NCBI GenBank assembly: GCA_016630955.3
Contig: CM049989.1
Span: 1,054,001 to 1,118,000, forward strand
Source of the DNA: Didymella arachidicola
Lineage: Eukaryota > Ascomycota > Dothideomycetes > Pleosporales > Didymellaceae
Direction of reading: 5' to 3'
DNA length: 64,000 nucleotides
Under the pieces are notes generated by a model. It was not told where the DNA came from, did not search any database, and worked only from the letters and a program-made list of their open reading frames with translations. A program made the translations under genes and the position numbers. Of the stretch, positions 42,600-52,436 are shown one piece after another (position 1 is the first letter of the stretch; each line of letters starts with the position of its first letter).

Positions 42600-44309
42600 A
42601 TGAAATCGCCTGAGAGGTCACACCAAACTTGGACTGCCGTCTCCAAATCTCTGTTCATTGTCGGTGTCTTTGCGCAGGCCGCAATACTCCTTCTCATCAT
42701 AGGCTCCTACTCCGGCTTCTATCCCTCCAACATCTGGCCACTTCCTGATCGCATAGTTGGCCAAGTTTCCGAAAATGATGGTCTGACATTGCGGCACGTC
42801 ATTCACCATGGGGCAGGTCAACCAGGACCCCGCGCGAGGAGGCTGGATGTGACCGCGGACCGCGTGGTCCATGCTGAAGCTGCGGGCCAGTTCGGTCCCT
42901 TCGTGGTCAGACAGGCTCCCATCACCATCGAAAAACCATCAACCGTCCACAAATATGATGGCCAGAGACCAATGTGGTCAACTATGTCACCAACCTGGGC
43001 TGCGGAAGATGTCGCTGCCCCTGACGTTGAGGACAAGGACACGGTCATCAATTTGGCATCCATGTGTGAAGATGCGTACAAACCTGGCCCTGAGGATCCG
43101 GAGTGGATGGATGTTGGTGAATCCTACAACTCTTCTGTGCCCTTCGGATGGGACGACAGCGGCATCAGAGGTCACGTCTTCAGCGATAAATCGAACAGTA
43201 CCATTATCCTGGCGGTGAAAGGCACCACCGTCGCCATGTTCGAGGGCAATGGCACATCGGGTCATGACAAGGAAAATGACAATCTTTTTGGCTCTTGTTG
43301 CTGTGGACAAGGCGGCTCGTATTGGTGGAAACAGAGCTGTGACTGTATGACCGGCACTTACTCCTGCGACGATAAATGTGTCAGGGAAGAGCTGAGGAAG
43401 CCAAATCGATACTATCAGGCTACTGTCGAGCTCTACGAAGAAGTGCAGCGGATTTACCCAGATGCGAACATCATCACAACTGGACACAGTCTGGGCGGCG
43501 TACTTGCCTCCTTGATAGGCCTACAGCATGGCATTCCCGCTGTTTCCTTCGAGGCGTACCCTCAAGCTATGGCGGCAAAACGTCTGGGGCTCCCTGCTGC
43601 TGGCGATGTCGCCCCGCTACGGAAGAATACAGGCGGGTTCCACTTTGGTCACACTGCAGATCCAGTCTACATGGGTACCTGTAATGGCTTCTCGAGCTTC
43701 TGCTCCATTGGTGGCTACGCTTTTGAGACAGTATGCCACACAGGAAAGCGTTGTGCGTACGATGTTGTTAAGGACTGGGGATGGCGACCGAGTACAACGA
43801 CGCATCGCCTGAGGTACGCCATTGAGAACGTGTACATGAAGTATGACAAAGCAGCAACGTGCGTGGACGAAGACGTCACGTGTGTAGACTGCTTTCTCTG
43901 GAAATTCGACGATGGGACGAAGACAACGACCACAACGACATCGACTGCTGCGCCAACATCTCACACAAGAACACGAACAGAGACCTGTAAAACACCTGGC
44001 TGGTGGGGTTGCCGTGATGCAACCTCAACTACGGCTTCGGCAACAACAACGTCGACGGTACCCATCATCACGTCCACTTCAGAAACTAGCACTAGCACAT
44101 GCAAGACTCCGGGTTGGTTTGGCTGCAAGGACAATACGACGGCCTCGAGCACCACTTCTTCATCATCTGTGGCGACCACTACTACGTCGACATGCACGAG
44201 CAAAGGCTGGTTTGGCCGTTGCAATGATACACCTGCGACGACAACGCCGCCTGCGGAAGGATACGCCTACTATCGCACAGCACCTACCGCAGTTCGAACG
44301 GCGCCATAA
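42600..44309 (+). CDS. ATG15: Autophagic lipase Atg15
   Basis: Vacuolar phospholipase that breaks down autophagic and Cvt bodies; reaches the vacuole by the MVB route. Single exon, 569 residues, type II membrane protein with one N-terminal TM segment (FIVGVFAQAAILLLIIGSY, about 19-37). The lipase_3 domain is clear: GHSLGGVLASLIGL with nucleophile Ser297, Asp354 in FGHTADPVY and His402 in TTHRLRYAIENVYMKYD. Cys-rich insert FGSCCCGQGGSYWWKQSCDC is typical of the family. The C-terminus from about 445 is Thr/Ser-rich with three copies of a Cys-GW-Cys unit (CKTPGWWGCRD, CKTPGWFGCKD, CTSKGWFGRCND). Start is the first ATG, directly before the TM segment. Confidence 0.96.
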   Translation: MKSPERSHQTWTAVSKSLFIVGVFAQAAILLLIIGSYSGFYPSNIWPLPDRIVGQVSENDGLTLRHVIHHGAGQPGPRARRLDVTADRVVHAEAAGQFGPFVVRQAPITIEKPSTVHKYDGQRPMWSTMSPTWAAEDVAAPDVEDKDTVINLASMCEDAYKPGPEDPEWMDVGESYNSSVPFGWDDSGIRGHVFSDKSNSTIILAVKGTTVAMFEGNGTSGHDKENDNLFGSCCCGQGGSYWWKQSCDCMTGTYSCDDKCVREELRKPNRYYQATVELYEEVQRIYPDANIITTGHSLGGVLASLIGLQHGIPAVSFEAYPQAMAAKRLGLPAAGDVAPLRKNTGGFHFGHTADPVYMGTCNGFSSFCSIGGYAFETVCHTGKRCAYDVVKDWGWRPSTTTHRLRYAIENVYMKYDKAATCVDEDVTCVDCFLWKFDDGTKTTTTTTSTAAPTSHTRTRTETCKTPGWWGCRDATSTTASATTTSTVPIITSTSETSTSTCKTPGWFGCKDNTTASSTTSSSSVATTTTSTCTSKGWFGRCNDTPATTTPPAEGYAYYRTAPTAVRTAP

Positions 44310-44634
44310 CAAAAGGAATAGGGCAATGTATACTTTCCTCGTTCAAGTCTACCTCGCAGTACATGCAGGTTTCCATAGCACACATCTGACCTGCCTGCAG
44401 CGAATGAACTGGTAGCATCATGCGAATTGTATTGAACTTGGTTCCATGTCACATTCCCGTTTGCCTCTAGCGCTTACGTTGACATTAGGCGATAAGAGAA
44501 CGAGTTCCTGTGTCGCTATTATGAGTCACTGCTTCAGAGGGGCAACCACTATACAAACATGGTATATCCGTTTCTTGACAACTATCGAACGATCCCACAA
44601 GCCAAGAAACACTGCCAAACCAGACTCCGCGGAA
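44310..44634. other. Intergenic region
   Basis: 3' UTR of ATG15 and leader of the acetyltransferase. The acetyltransferase frame is open upstream through an ATG at 44521, which I consider less likely as the start. Confidence 0.45.
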
Positions 44635-45327
44635 ATGCTCGATCCCAGCTTCCATATAACAACTCCACGTCTCCACCTATCCTACCTAGACCCTGACAAT
44701 GATACGATGATGGCCTTCATCGTGCTACACAACAGCAGCCCTGAAAGTGCTGCAGTAAGAGCTCAAGCTGGCATCAAGGCTTGGAAACATCCAGAGACCA
44801 TTCCAGAAGCCCGTGCAGCCTATAAAGCAGCTTCTGAGCGCTTAGCGAAGGATGGAAGCGGACGCTACATCATCTCGCTACGGAAACCAGGCATTGGGTT
44901 CACAGAAGAGCAGGATGAGAGAGAATATGTGGGTATCGTTTCAATGCAACTCAAACGCTTCCCGGATCGTGACTGCCCGCAAATTCCGGATATTGGGTTC
45001 GCGCTCTATTCCGCTTATTATGGCAAGGGCTATGCGACTGAGGCGTGTGAGGCGTTGATGAAGTACTTCAAAGAGGAGAAGGGCCATGAGAGATTCGCAG
45101 GCTTCACACACCCTAACAACACCAACAGTCAGAAGTTGTTCAAAAGACTAGGCTTTGAGGGTCGAGGTACGATGGACGTTGCAGGTGTCATTCCTGAGGG
45201 TACCTTCAACATATCAGTCTGGACGAAGAATGTAGATCCGAGAACGAAGTTGAGTGATCTTGGAATTGGACCGAGGGAGGCTGAAGAGGCGGTGGCGAGT
45301 CAGGCAAATGAGGTGATAGGTCTGTAG
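44635..45327 (+). CDS. GNAT-family N-acetyltransferase
   Basis: 230 residues from ATG 44635 (MLDPSFHITTPRLHLSYLDP), the RimJ/RimL-like opening in which the TPRLHL strand starts the domain. Acetyl-CoA-binding signature near 127-145: FALYSAYYGKGYATEACEAL (the (R/Q)xxGxG/A loop reads YGKGYA), followed by FAGFTHPNNTNSQKLFKRLG. Such proteins acetylate small amines or protein N-termini; substrate unknown. A longer start at 44521 would add 38 residues without homology. The C-terminal 35 residues are outside the fold. Cytosolic. Confidence 0.85.
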   Translation: MLDPSFHITTPRLHLSYLDPDNDTMMAFIVLHNSSPESAAVRAQAGIKAWKHPETIPEARAAYKAASERLAKDGSGRYIISLRKPGIGFTEEQDEREYVGIVSMQLKRFPDRDCPQIPDIGFALYSAYYGKGYATEACEALMKYFKEEKGHERFAGFTHPNNTNSQKLFKRLGFEGRGTMDVAGVIPEGTFNISVWTKNVDPRTKLSDLGIGPREAEEAVASQANEVIGL

Positions 45328-45927
45328 AAAGGAAGCATGTTAGCTACTGTGTTTCTGAACGATAAGTCTTGATAGTCTCGGATCAGTGAAGCTAAAAAGA
45401 TTATGATATTTAGCTGTATCGATTCATTTCACTAGATCGATTCGATGAAGTTGTTGCCATACTCGAGTCGTGCGGTGGTCGACGTTGTCTCGAGATGGCC
45501 GGCTTAGATGAAGATCATAGAAAGGTCGCCTTTCTTGTAGTTGTAGTTATGTCGCTGCCGGTCAAACTCTGGGAAGGATAGAAAATGAAAACTAAAGGAC
45601 GCTTTGGCGAATGTTACACCGACGCTGCAGGTGCGTGTGTGCTGGTTCGCAGCTTCGGTTCGCAGACCCCGAATGCTTTAGTTCCCTTGCCAATCATTGT
45701 TCTTTCCACGCTTCACTCTGTTGCTTCTGGAGACCAACTCACTTTGACTTCACGATCTCGTAATGGTATAACCTTTCACCTCTCAAGATTTGAACTTACC
45801 CAGTTACTATATCTGCAATACCACGCCCTCAATTACTTCAGTACAAGCAATATCCACTGCGCGCCCGTACGCGTATCAAATACAACTCACAGGCAGCCAG
45901 TGCTGTTCAAAAGTCTATTTCAGCAAT
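45328..45927. other. Intergenic region
   Basis: 600 bp with open but unrecognised frames; the frame of the next gene is open upstream to 45790 without an ATG. No repeats or RNA genes seen. Confidence 0.4.
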
Positions 45928-46512
45928 ATGCCCATACTGGAGGCTATCCCTTACGCCGTACGAGTCAGGAAACCAGAGCTCATCTCCGAATGGGACGCCG
46001 ACGAATGTTGCTATGTGTGTCAGCGAAAGTTCGGCAAGAAATACGACCCAGATGACACCACAGAGATCCCATGCGCTCCCATGCGTCGATCCTGCGGCCA
46101 CCTTGTTGGTAGGGAGTGCTGGAAGCAGTTTCTCAACGAAGACTTCGATATGTCTGAATGTCCATACCAATGTCTTGCACAGTACGACGGTCCAGATACT
46201 GCTCCTTTCTGGGTCGTGCTTCTTTGCATGTACGGCGATTGGGATAGGGTCGAAAACTTTACTCATTCAGTCGTCGAACGTGTGCCCAGGATTGACCAGC
46301 GCCTATCCGAACTGCACATGAAGACTTATCTCGATCTCCCACCTCTCGGAATTTGGAACTGGTCTGAGCTGTGGGCCTACTATTATATTGGGGCTTTGCT
46401 GTACTTCACTCGATCAGGGTTCTTTGCGCTCGCTCTACTCTCTGTGCCCGGTGGGGCCATCGGCATCGTCATCTTCACAGTCAAGTACACATTACTCAAC
46501 TTGCATCTTTGA
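45928..46512 (+). CDS. RING-like zinc-binding membrane protein, hypothetical
   Basis: 194 residues from ATG 45928 (MPILEAIPYAVRVRKPELIS). Residues about 30-85 hold a Cys/His array, CYVCQRKFG, then CAPMRRSCGHLVGREC and CPYQC, in the spacing of a RING-type finger with CGH as the central pair. Near the C-terminus, about 145-190, are hydrophobic stretches (YYIGALLYFTRSGFFALALL, GGAIGIVIFTVKYTLL) that could form one or two TM helices. Such RING plus TM proteins are often ubiquitin ligases, but the finger is non-standard and I cannot confirm activity. No intron needed. Lineage-restricted in my estimation. Confidence 0.65.
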   Translation: MPILEAIPYAVRVRKPELISEWDADECCYVCQRKFGKKYDPDDTTEIPCAPMRRSCGHLVGRECWKQFLNEDFDMSECPYQCLAQYDGPDTAPFWVVLLCMYGDWDRVENFTHSVVERVPRIDQRLSELHMKTYLDLPPLGIWNWSELWAYYYIGALLYFTRSGFFALALLSVPGGAIGIVIFTVKYTLLNLHL

Positions 46513-47260
46513 TGGAGACAAGGAAAGCATAAATCGAGATATTTCAGGGACTTCCTCACTGTGTTCTTTGTCATGTGGTTGTATTATCTTCTCGGAGATC
46601 TTCAGCATAGACTACATAGTGAACCACGATGAGATCTGCAAAGGGCTCCTGGCAATATCGACCTGACAGTAACTTGATTTTTATCTTTCACTGCTATTGA
46701 CAACGTAGCAGATCCTTCGAGTAGTTTCGGCTACTGATCGCATTCTTCTGCACAGTTTCTACAGTCGTTGAAAGGGTTGAAAATCCTCGTGCACGGCCTC
46801 ACAGGTACCCATCTATAATATCACTGAAGTTTCTCACGTCATGGAATACAGCAACTGGAACTACTGCTCGGTCTTTCAGGCGCGGTGCCTTTCTTGCTTC
46901 TCTTCGCTTATCAGTGTACAGCAACACGGGGCTGCTCCCAACGTGGCAGTCACACCAACTGGATATACATCGATAGCTAGCTCGACAGCAGATTTGGATT
47001 GCAGGTTTGACGAATCTTTTGCACGAATTCGTACAGAACGTAACATTCTTATAGACAACACCTGACAACGTATGCGGCCACATTCTCGTGCCGCCAAACG
47101 CTTCTTGTGGACACCATCTACGTGGAAGCCATCCTCTGAAGCCACAGATACTTTAGAGCTGACGTTGAGTTGCATCAACATAATTCAGATATGCAGCATA
47201 CATGGATATATACCCGCCCCATGCATACTCGCTATAGAAACTAGCCCAGGAATCTCCACT
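46513..47260. other. Intergenic region
   Basis: About 750 bp, AT-rich in the first half. The frame of the following gene is open upstream to an ATG at 47072, which I do not prefer. Nothing else recognised. Confidence 0.4.
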
Positions 47261-48118
47261 ATGGCTTCTGCACCTATTACAATCAACGTGTATCGATCAG
47301 ACGACCATGGGCCTATACAGCTTCCGAGCCAACATCCTCAACTCAGCAACACTTATGCTGAGTTGGAAACCACTTTCTTGCAAATCCCAAACGCCCCGCC
47401 GGAATATCAGATTCCCCAATCTAGCACCCCAACAACGCCCCAAGAGGGCGAAGATAGCCCACCTTACGACCGCGCAAGCCATATCGAAGCACTCAAAGCA
47501 AAACATGACCGATCATTTCATAGGCTGCAATCCCACCAATCGGAAGCTGACTATTGCCTAGAAGCCGCAAGGTACTGGCAGGAAAGCGCAGAGAGCAACC
47601 AAGAGAGCGTAGAACTGGAAAAAGCGCACCTGCAGCGCTTGGTTTTGCAGCTAGAACAAGCTCAGCACGGCCGCCAGCAGAAAAGCCAAGGGGGCGACTA
47701 CAACCGCAAGAACAACACACACGAGAGCAGCAATAGTGGTACTGGCCAAGGCCGACAAGAACAAGACGATGCCAAGGTACCGGACTTCATGAGAGAGTAC
47801 CTGTCTGGGCGGCCAGAAGCGGAAGAGCCGCCAGCGAACGAGGAGTCGGGTGTGAAATGCTGCAGCGTTGGCAGACCGGTACGCAAGAAGCTGGAAAAAG
47901 GTACTCACAGCTACCAAATGGGACGGTGCGATAAGCATCTGCATAAGAGTGTCTTTGACGGCAACATGAAGATGCAGATAGAGGCCCAGAAGAGCTACAA
48001 GCTAGTCGAGCATGCTTGGAAGTGCTCGGGAGAGGCAACGCTACGACCCCTGGAGCTGAAAGAAGCAAATGCCAGGAATAGGCGAGGAGTTAGTAAGTGG
48101 CAAGAGAATTGGCGCTGA
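47261..48118 (+). CDS. Hypothetical protein with coiled coil and Cys-containing C-terminal block
   Basis: 285 residues from ATG 47261 (MASAPITINVYRSDDHGPIQ). Not recognised. Residues 30-75 are Pro/Ser/Gln-rich, about 75-130 are helical and charged (ESNQESVELEKAHLQRLVLQ) with probable coiled coil, 130-180 polar and disordered. A C-terminal segment (ESGVKCCSVGRPVRKKLEKG to CSGEATLRPLELKEANARNR) has four or five cysteines and many basic residues and may be a small zinc-binding or nucleic-acid-binding unit. An earlier ATG at 47072 would add 63 residues with no similarity to the rest. No signal peptide or TM. Coding status rests on length and codon use only. Confidence 0.6.
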   Translation: MASAPITINVYRSDDHGPIQLPSQHPQLSNTYAELETTFLQIPNAPPEYQIPQSSTPTTPQEGEDSPPYDRASHIEALKAKHDRSFHRLQSHQSEADYCLEAARYWQESAESNQESVELEKAHLQRLVLQLEQAQHGRQQKSQGGDYNRKNNTHESSNSGTGQGRQEQDDAKVPDFMREYLSGRPEAEEPPANEESGVKCCSVGRPVRKKLEKGTHSYQMGRCDKHLHKSVFDGNMKMQIEAQKSYKLVEHAWKCSGEATLRPLELKEANARNRRGVSKWQENWR

Positions 48119-48554
48119 TGCTGTTACATCGATTCACTATGGTATCTATCTCTACAACGCGAGGTCTGAAACTCAAACATACCATTAGTATCCTCCTCTT
48201 CGTACTGTACTGCGCAATCCGGACATTGTGATGTAGTGTTCGTCGTGTACGTCTTGTAACGTTGTGCTGTCCGCTGGTTGTGTAACGAACGTGCTGTATC
48301 CGAAAACAAAGTTCCCACTCGAAATCAAACCAACGAACACCGGGGTATAGGATGCTTTCTCCCATCCGTAATAAACGCCGGCACATGCAAGTCATGCGCC
48401 ATGTAAAAAAAAAACACCTCTTACTGTAGAATGCTAGATAACGAAGCCATCGCAGATGCAGCGGCGAAAGTAGAAGTGAACCAACCAGGGTTCAGAGAGG
48501 ATCGAAGGGATGGCTGCGTCACTCGTTGAAAAGATATGATCGGTGTGAAGTGAC
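48119..48554. other. Intergenic region between convergent genes
   Basis: 3' ends of the hypothetical gene and of KAR9; includes a run of ten A near 48406-48415. Nothing else seen. Confidence 0.45.
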
Positions 48555-51500
48555 CTATCTCCAAATCGGCCTATCTCCAGCGCTCGATTGCCGTCCACTC
48601 ACACCTAGGCTCGACTGACGGCCAGTGACACCAAGGCTTGACTGCCGGCCGCCGACATGGCTGGGTCGGCCATCGCCAGCCCTACTCATCCTGCCCTGCT
48701 CTGTATTGGCGAGCCTGCTAGTGGTGCGAGCAGGTGTCGTGACGGTGGTAGACAGGTTGTTCGCCGACGAAATACGTGGCTTAGGTGTGGGCAGAAGACT
48801 GGTACGGCGGCTGTTCATGGCGCTGGCAGGCCGTGCAGTGCGACGAGCAATGGGGCTTTCATCGCCAGCGGCGTTGCTGTCATCATCTGCGATAGTGACA
48901 CGGCGAGAGGAGCCAGGAGTCGAGGCGGAGGGCGAGGAATGCGTGAAAGTAGGGCTCTTGAGAGGTGTCGATGGTGCTTGGATTGTGCTCGCGACAGGGC
49001 GTCTCATAGCCGATTTGGCCGGCGTTGCAAGTGCTGAACGACCAGACGGAGGAGGCGAGAGCATTGAAGACCGACTGAGAGGGCTTCGAACGGGAATGCA
49101 CGATTGGCCAGATGCGCTGCGGAGCGGTGTCGAAACTGGCTTGTAGTTGTGCCCAACGACGGTGTCCCGCATATTGGTGCTTGCGTTCCATCGCGGCTTG
49201 TTCGCGGGTAGTTCGGTCGCTGGTGTTGTCGAGCGGACAGTCCGTGTTGGTGAGCTGGCCATTGTGCGCGCAATGGTTGGCTCCAGGTACGTCGATGGCA
49301 GCGACTTCCGTGTCGTGCTAGATCCGGGCACGGCGGGCAGGCTCGAGTAGCGACGGCTTGGGGGAACGGACGATTTCGTTGTGGATGTGCTGGACTGGCG
49401 CGACTTCCGGCCTGCAGGAACCACCGTACCGTAGTCGCTACCTTTGCGGCTCATCACAACACTTGAAGCGGGCGAGCTGCCGGGAGTATCAAAAGCGGAG
49501 GATCCTTCGGTGCGCGCTGAGAGGACAGTAGAGACTGAGTCCCGTAGTTTGCGAGATGCGGATACTTCGTCCAAAATGGCATCCATGTCCCGAATGTCCT
49601 GCTCCAGGTCGTTCATCTTCTGTCGTACATCTTGCTGGATGCGTAAGATTTCGCCATTGGCTGTCGACCTGGCCTTCATGCCAATGTCGATCAATTCAAC
49701 GACCCTTTTGATCGAAGCTGGGTAATGGTCTCTCTTGGCTTTGTAGCTATCAATGCGCGAACCGAGGTCCTCGTTGTCGGCATCGTCAATGGCCTTCTGA
49801 AGCTTCTCAATGCTCCTGATCGTTGAATCGTACATCGCGATAGCTTTGCTGCCCGCCTGTCTGAAGCTGTGCACCCACTTGTCCTCGCCAAGCTCTTCTC
49901 TCAAGGCATCTGCTTCAGCTTCGAGGTTCTTCTCTTGTTTCTCAAGCTGGTCTTTTCGGCGCATCAGTTCGTCGCACGCAGATGGGAACATAGTGCTTGC
50001 TCTCATCTCGAACGAAGCAAGCCGCATGGGGAGGAAGTCGAGCGAGGCGCGCAATGGCTGCAGCTTAGCGAAGATTTCCAGAAGACGAGAGTTCTCCTGC
50101 TCGATCTGAGGGATTGGAGACCTGGGCGACAAAATGGTCGGTGTTGGCATACTAAGCCGGTTGTTGAGCATTCTGTTTTGGCGGGGGGTCTCTTCCACAA
50201 TCGTTTCGAGGTCGGCAATGTTGTAGTTCTCAGCAGAGTCGGCGACAGATTCGGATATGACACGATGTCTGCGCTCTTCCATCTCGAAGACCAAGCGGCT
50301 GAGCGTTTCCACTTCAGCGCCGATTTCGCCGAGGACTGTGTTCCAAAGCTCCTCCCACTCCATAGCAATCTCGACCTGGTTCTTGACATTCTTGAGTGTC
50401 ATCTTGATCCCGTCCCAGGTGCCGATGATCTCTTCCATCTGAGTGACGAGAGTGATCTGATCTTTCTGAGGCAGTGCAGCGATGTCAGACCGCGACTGCA
50501 GGTCTTCGATAGCTGTGATGTACACGTTGACAAGCCCCTCGAATTTGCCCATGGCTGTGTCAACATCGGACAAGCCTTCTCTGCCAGCAGCAGCAGCCCA
50601 TTCGACGTCGTCGTCGGCATCGAGCCCATTGAGCACATCTGCAGCCTTGGCCATCCATAGCCGGATGTCGTTCGCCGAGCGGTGTAGTGCTTGGCCGGCA
50701 AGTACAGAGGAAGGGAGGGCGGTAATTTCGGAGGCAATGGTGGTGGGTGGCAGCTTCATCGAGGTCAACTGTTGGATCTGGTTGGTGAAGCTTGCCTTGG
50801 ACAGGGTGTAGATGGAGTTGGTGCGGTGGAGGTGACGGCGGGCGAAGTAGGACGCCACGTCCATATCATTGTGGCTGTCGAGCACGGAGGCTTCTTCCTG
50901 AGGAGGGGTGTCCTTGGGCGGTGGTGTGGGCGGGCGCTCTAGATCCGCGACGGGAGTGGTGTCAGACTCGGCGATGGTCGCAGCAAAGCTTTTTGTTTTG
51001 GCAATGTCCGGCAGGCGGTACTTCTGCATATCGAGAACATCATCGACCTCAGCCTCGGACTCGGAGGGCAGGACACGGTCACTGGTGCTGATGACGCTGC
51101 TGATATCGCTCTCCAGGTCGCGCTCCATGACCAGCGCTGGGACGCTCTCGCCCGTCAGCTGGGGGATCAGCGGCGTGCCAAACTGGCTGCCGGTGCCGCT
51201 GCTCCAGGCGGTGCCTCGGCGCTCAATGCTGAAGGTGCGTTTGGTGGAGTGGAAGTCGTCGAGCTGGCGGATCTTCTCCTCAGCAATGCGGCCAATGGCG
51301 TTGGGGGCCGGCGCGTGCTTGCTGGCAGCGTCGGTGGTGCCCTGGTTGAGGAATTTCATGCGGGCCAGCAGGGCGGGCGAGACGTTGCGGGCAACTTTGG
51401 TGGTGGAGTCCAGGATGCTGCCTCTGCTGCTGTTCGAGGCAGTGCGCCTGAGTTGGGTGCGCGGTGGTGACGATGCGGCCGCAGCGGTGCTGTTCGCTGG

Positions 51501-51626
51501 CGCAGGGTTGCAGGGCGGTGTCGCTGCCACCTCACTGTTCGCGGGGCTGTCGGCCGAATGCAGCGCACGCAGACTGCTCATGGGGTCATTCTTTGCTGCT
51601 GGACCCTGGGTGCTGCTGGACGTCAT
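48555..51626 (-). CDS. KAR9: Kar9-type spindle-positioning protein
   Basis: Links microtubule plus ends (through the EB1 homologue Bim1) to myosin-V transport and so orients the spindle. Single exon, 1023 residues. Disordered Ser/Thr/Pro head to about 275, then the Kar9 homology domain from about 280 to 690 (SIYTLSKASFTNQIQQLTSM, ALHRSANDIRLWMAKAADVL, ITAIEDLQSRSDIAALPQKD), mainly helical, spectrin-like. The tail from about 700 is Ser/Pro/Arg-rich and basic, fitting microtubule or EB1 binding; an SxIP-type sequence QSCIPVRSP (Ser842-Pro845, 49092-49103) is a candidate EB1 site. The very end carries three near copies of GRQSSLG(V). Start is the first ATG of the frame. Confidence 0.92.
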   Translation of the reverse strand: MTSSSTQGPAAKNDPMSSLRALHSADSPANSEVAATPPCNPAPANSTAAAASSPPRTQLRRTASNSSRGSILDSTTKVARNVSPALLARMKFLNQGTTDAASKHAPAPNAIGRIAEEKIRQLDDFHSTKRTFSIERRGTAWSSGTGSQFGTPLIPQLTGESVPALVMERDLESDISSVISTSDRVLPSESEAEVDDVLDMQKYRLPDIAKTKSFAATIAESDTTPVADLERPPTPPPKDTPPQEEASVLDSHNDMDVASYFARRHLHRTNSIYTLSKASFTNQIQQLTSMKLPPTTIASEITALPSSVLAGQALHRSANDIRLWMAKAADVLNGLDADDDVEWAAAAGREGLSDVDTAMGKFEGLVNVYITAIEDLQSRSDIAALPQKDQITLVTQMEEIIGTWDGIKMTLKNVKNQVEIAMEWEELWNTVLGEIGAEVETLSRLVFEMEERRHRVISESVADSAENYNIADLETIVEETPRQNRMLNNRLSMPTPTILSPRSPIPQIEQENSRLLEIFAKLQPLRASLDFLPMRLASFEMRASTMFPSACDELMRRKDQLEKQEKNLEAEADALREELGEDKWVHSFRQAGSKAIAMYDSTIRSIEKLQKAIDDADNEDLGSRIDSYKAKRDHYPASIKRVVELIDIGMKARSTANGEILRIQQDVRQKMNDLEQDIRDMDAILDEVSASRKLRDSVSTVLSARTEGSSAFDTPGSSPASSVVMSRKGSDYGTVVPAGRKSRQSSTSTTKSSVPPSRRYSSLPAVPGSSTTRKSLPSTYLEPTIARTMASSPTRTVRSTTPATELPANKPRWNASTNMRDTVVGHNYKPVSTPLRSASGQSCIPVRSPLSRSSMLSPPPSGRSALATPAKSAMRRPVASTIQAPSTPLKSPTFTHSSPSASTPGSSRRVTIADDDSNAAGDESPIARRTARPASAMNSRRTSLLPTPKPRISSANNLSTTVTTPARTTSRLANTEQGRMSRAGDGRPSHVGGRQSSLGVTGRQSSLGVSGRQSSAGDRPIWR

Positions 51627-52436
51627 GGAAGTGAAAGGGAAGGGGAGCAGCGGCGACTGTGCGGGTCTTGCACAGGGTAGGAGCCTGAGCTGAGTCGGGG
51701 AAGTCGCGTTCGCCTGCGGGTCGCTGTTCCGCTGCTGTCAACAAACAACACGACGTGCATAGAGCTAGCTTCGCGCTGGTGGTACAACAACGTGATGGAC
51801 AAAGAGGTGCGTGTAGATGCGCTCGCCAGCCCCTCTCATTGTCCGACGGAGATGCCTGTCTCTGCGGACCACTGCTGTTTCATTCAAAACGGCTGTCCAC
51901 GTTCCTGAGACTCGGCCCTGGCGAACCGCAATCTGCCCTAGCCTGACCCCTGTTCTAAGAAGGGACATCATATTAATCTCACCTGCCACCAAACCACGTC
52001 CGTGTGCCCGTATCGTGGGAGCCCTCATTTCACTTTAACGATCCTCGGCAGCTGCCGTGGAACGACTGGACACGTTCGCCGAAACCAGACACCGAGAGTC
52101 GACTACGCAGTGCGAACCGTGGTAGTTGTGAAAGATGCATGACCTCTTGGCTATATAAATGCTACGCTACTGCAGATAATGCTAGTGCTGCAAAATGGGG
52201 TATCTAATTCCTCTGGACGAGGAGAAAGTATGTGGTATCATCGACTGCGTAATCATCGAGTCTCAGCGTCATTCTGGTCCCTGCAGACGCGCCTCTGACT
52301 ACAATCCGACAACGACCCAGTCGATGGCTGTGTACAAATTAAGGTTTTGTATGGGGGGAAAATAGACAAACAAGGAAACAGTCAAGACGTCCTCGGAGAT
52401 GCCCAAGCCTCAGAACAATAAGGTGTCCATGCCCCC
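51627..52436. other. Intergenic region
   Basis: Promoter of KAR9 and 3' flank of the next minus-strand gene. Only short frames; no motif seen. Confidence 0.45.

Noticed and set aside
49869..50660. 263-codon open frame antisense to KAR9
   Set aside because: Shadow of the Kar9 helical domain; composition mirrors the sense codons.
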